From NCBI RefSeq assembly GCF_023017165.1, contig NZ_JALKBW010000001.1, positions 1,984,001 through 2,048,000 of the forward strand: a stretch of DNA of 64,000 nt. The letters are read 5' to 3'. The DNA comes from Gordonia alkaliphila. GTDB taxonomy: Bacteria > Actinomycetota > Actinomycetes > Mycobacteriales > Mycobacteriaceae. The notes below the pieces were generated by a model that saw only the letters and a list, made by a program, of their open reading frames with translations, was not told the DNA's origin and did not search any database. This document shows, piece after piece, positions 61,358 to 64,000 of this stretch (position 1 is the first letter of the stretch; the number at the start of each line of letters is the position of its first letter). The position numbers were made by a program, and so were the translations under genes.

Positions 61358-62227
61358 ATGTGGAACGGTGGTCTGGTGCAGCACGCTCTCGCCGTCGACG
61401 TGATCGATGTGACCGATCCCGACGACCCGCGCGTCGACGACTTCCGGGACCTCAGCGCGGTGGATCGACGACCCGATCTGGCGGTCCTGCCCGGCGGGGA
61501 GGCGGGCAAGGGCCTGGTGATCGCCGAGGGCGTGACCGTGACCCAGCGGATGATCGCCTCCCGCTTCACGCCGCACGCCTTCCTCGGCGTGCCCAATCGG
61601 TTGGCGCAGCTCTCGAACGACCTTTCGCACCCGTCGCTCGCGGGCGTTCCGTTCTATCGCGTGAGCGCCGACGTGATGGCCGCGATCGTCGGCTTCCACC
61701 TCAACCGCGGCGTGCTGGCGGCGGCGCATCGCCCGGCCCCGCTGACGGTGGCCGAGGTGCTCGCGGACGCGCGCACCGTGGTGGTCCTGGAAGGGGTCAA
61801 CGACCACGAGAACATCGGCAGCATCTTCCGCAACGCCGCGGGTCTGCACGTAGACGCACTGATCTTCGGCGCCGGATGCTCAGATCCCTTGTACCGCAGG
61901 AGCGTTCGCGTCTCGATGGGACACGCGCTGCTGGTGCCGTTCGCACGTGCCGACGCCTGGCCCGACGACCTCGACACGGCGGCGCGGGCCGGCTTCTCGC
62001 TCGTCGCGCTCACCCCGGGGGAGGGTTCGGTACCGCTCGACGCCGCCGTCGACGCCGACCGCATCGCCTTCCTGGTCGGTGCCGAAGGGCCGGGGCTGAC
62101 CGCGGAGACCATGGCGCGGTGCGACGTCCGGGCGCGCATCCCGATGAGCCGCGGCACCGATTCGCTGAACGTGGCCACGGCCGCGGCCATCGCCTTCTAC
62201 GAGCGGACCCGTCGACTGCAGGCCTGA
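61358..62227 (+). CDS. SpoU/TrmH-family RNA 2'-O-methyltransferase
   Basis: A 289-residue SPOUT enzyme (Rv0881 place). The three knot motifs are visible: NDHENIGSIFRNAAGLHVDAL (as NDHENIGSIFRNA), FLVGAEGPGL, and SLNVATAAAIAFYE. The N-terminal 100 residues form an RNA-binding substrate domain. It methylates a ribose in tRNA or rRNA using S-adenosylmethionine; which RNA is unclear. The start is uncertain (ATG 61358 or GTG 61376). It is divergent from eis with 41 bases between. Confidence 0.87.
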   Translation: MWNGGLVQHALAVDVIDVTDPDDPRVDDFRDLSAVDRRPDLAVLPGGEAGKGLVIAEGVTVTQRMIASRFTPHAFLGVPNRLAQLSNDLSHPSLAGVPFYRVSADVMAAIVGFHLNRGVLAAAHRPAPLTVAEVLADARTVVVLEGVNDHENIGSIFRNAAGLHVDALIFGAGCSDPLYRRSVRVSMGHALLVPFARADAWPDDLDTAARAGFSLVALTPGEGSVPLDAAVDADRIAFLVGAEGPGLTAETMARCDVRARIPMSRGTDSLNVATAAAIAFYERTRRLQA

Positions 62228-62229
62228 CG

Positions 62230-62259
62230 GACGACTAGTGCCCCGTGGCACTAGTCGTC
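62230..62259. terminator. Hairpin at the convergent trmH-sepH ends
   Basis: A 13-base stem (62230-62242 with 62247-62259) with a 4-base loop. It spans the sepH stop codon at 62251-62253. No U-tract follows. Confidence 0.65.
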
Positions 62260-63189
62260 GTGACTGCGCACGCCGAGAAGCACGTCCTCCCAGGCGGGGA
62301 CGGCCGGCTTGGCGCGCTTGGCGCGGTGACGGCTCGCTCCGGAACGCTCATCGGCCGTGGCGCCGTCGCCCGACTGGTGCTCCTCGTCGGCAGTGCGGAG
62401 GTTGTCGTAGGCCTCGGCGGCCGGTGCCGTCGAGTACTGCAGGTCCAGAATGTCGGCCAGCGGCGGCCGCGGACGCTCCGGCGGGCGAGACTGCTGGGCG
62501 TCGATCAGCGAGTCCGCGTCGACGGTCACCTCCTGGTGTCCGTCGGGCCGGAACTCGCGCCGCGGCTCGGCAGGCACCGCGGCCAGTCGGGTGCGGCGCG
62601 CGGCGCGGGAGAGTGCGGGGTCGGTCAGCTCCACCGCGAGCTCGTCGATCGGATCGGTGGTGCCGCCGTAGGAACCGGGCAGGAAGCGCCAATGGGCGAA
62701 CTGCTCGTCCGGGCCCTCGTAGAAGGACACCTGGACCACCCAGTCGCCGTCGTCGGCCTTCCAGGAGTCCCAGCGGGCGTCGGCGGGGACTTCGCCGCGC
62801 AGCACGAGGCATTCGGCGACGAGTTCGCCGAGGGTGGCCGGATTCGGGCCGTCCATGTCCATCGGGTGCGAGGCCCGGGCCAGTTCGGCGGCGCGGGCGC
62901 GTTCGAGCAGCACCGGGTGGGCGTACCGCTCGATCTTGCTGACCGAGACGCCGGCGATCTGCGCGAGTTCGTCCACCGACGCGCCGGCCCGAATCCGCGA
63001 CTGGATCTCGCGCGGACGCAGTGCGGCGTCGCCGCTCACCGGGATCTGGCCGAGCTCGGTGGTGTCGGCACGAGCGGCGGCCCGCAGGTCGTCGTCCGCG
63101 CGGATACGGAAGTGTTCGTCGGTCTCCCGATCGATGCAGACGACGTACTGTCCGTCGGACTCGACGCGCAGCACCTCCAGTTCACGCAT
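62251..63189 (-). CDS. sepH: SepH (DUF3071) cell-division protein
   Basis: A 312-residue protein. Its N-terminal DUF3071 domain begins MRELEVLRVESDGQYVVC and contains a helix-turn-helix, RPREIQSRIRAGASVDELAQIAGVSVSKIERYAHPV (read as RPREIQSRIRAG and SVDELAQIAGVSVSKIERYA), then a conserved WKADDGDWVVQVSFY region. The C-terminal third is disordered and basic (RHRAKRAK). SepH stabilises FtsZ filaments in Streptomyces and mycobacteria, and the helix-turn-helix helps FtsZ assembly. A GGAGGAGGA ribosome site precedes the ATG. It corresponds to Rv0883c and is divergent by distance from serC, with a terminator between. Confidence 0.9.
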   Translation of the reverse strand: MRELEVLRVESDGQYVVCIDRETDEHFRIRADDDLRAAARADTTELGQIPVSGDAALRPREIQSRIRAGASVDELAQIAGVSVSKIERYAHPVLLERARAAELARASHPMDMDGPNPATLGELVAECLVLRGEVPADARWDSWKADDGDWVVQVSFYEGPDEQFAHWRFLPGSYGGTTDPIDELAVELTDPALSRAARRTRLAAVPAEPRREFRPDGHQEVTVDADSLIDAQQSRPPERPRPPLADILDLQYSTAPAAEAYDNLRTADEEHQSGDGATADERSGASRHRAKRAKPAVPAWEDVLLGVRSHDD

Positions 63190-63279
63190 TCGATCCTCCT
63201 CCGGTGGCCGGTCCGCATAGGCGACGGTTGAGGACCAGCCTAGCCGACCTCGGTCGCCCTGACCGGCGGACACGACGAG

Positions 63280-63319
63280 CAAGCGCAGGTCGCCCCCCGT
63301 GCGGGGCGACCTGCGCTTG
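63280..63319 (-). terminator. Terminator after serC
   Basis: A 17-base stem (63280-63296 with 63303-63319) and a 6-base loop, 20 bases past the serC stop. There is no long U-tract on the minus strand. Confidence 0.75.
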
Positions 63320-63338
63320 TGTCCATCGTGGGTCCGCG

Positions 63339-64000
<662 letters not shown>

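Overview
The window is high-GC DNA from an actinobacterium of the order Mycobacteriales. It carries mycothiol synthesis (mshD), LmeA-type envelope biogenesis, an LCP wall ligase, DesA-type acyl-ACP desaturase, a WS/DGAT wax ester synthase, a KstR-type operator, an Rpf muralytic enzyme under a c-di-AMP riboswitch, and SepH. Much of the gene order follows the M. tuberculosis Rv0810c to Rv0884c backbone (DUF3073, YgfZ, PabC, nitrobindin, SseC, CysA2, LmeA, GlnR, MshD, Pst/PhoU, LCP, Dus, DesA, then DapC, XPB, RpfA, CspB, DUF2771, MFS, DUF3027, Eis, TrmH, SepH, SerC), with insertions that M. tuberculosis lacks here. A Gordonia-like genus is my guess from the overall gene set, not something the sequence proves.

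Layout: 0.1-2.6 kb holds DUF3073, a YgfZ-like folate protein and aminodeoxychorismate lyase. 2.7-10.1 kb is an inserted cydABDC cytochrome bd operon with a DosR-like box, a promoter and a perfect operator palindrome, ending in a double-hotdog thioesterase that is in frame with cydC. 10.1-14.9 kb holds nitrobindin, sulfur-carrier genes, lmeA, glnR and mshD. 15-19.6 kb is the phosphate transporter pstSCAB with phoU convergent. 19.7-28.6 kb holds LCP, Dus, DesA, an NTF2-fold protein sharing a KstR-like operator with a wax ester synthase, and NAD synthetase. 28.7-32.1 kb has copC, a copD broken by two frameshifts and two alpha/beta hydrolases. 32.2-33.6 kb is a tRNA cluster (Lys, Glu, Asp, Phe, Asp) with an embedded TetR gene.

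33.7-37.8 kb is the most unusual part. A GTG-started gene encodes an 886-residue, almost Gly-, Cys- and Trp-free V/E/K/P protein built from about 27 repeats of 22 residues. It overlaps by one base a gene for a membrane protein with exported LGFP wall-binding repeats and a long basic-then-acidic cytoplasmic tail. The repeats resemble the EKIVEVP-type repeats of eukaryotic alveolins and articulins (cortical cytoskeleton). I propose a cytoplasmic scaffold tied to the wall through the membrane by its partner; this is inference.

37.8-46 kb holds a zinc dehydrogenase, YceI, a HAMP class III adenylate cyclase coupled to an SDR, AlkB, DapC and an XPB helicase. 46-50 kb has the helicase-associated Rv0862c-like protein and the rpf locus with its riboswitch and a perfect CRP/GlxR site. 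50-64 kb holds CspB, small membrane proteins, an MFS transporter, a tightly overlapping DUF3027 / sacsin-like ATPase / PAP2 phosphatase operon, a purine permease, Eis, a SpoU methyltransferase, SepH and the 3' part of serC, cut by the window edge. No insertion sequences, prophage, rRNA or CRISPR arrays were seen.
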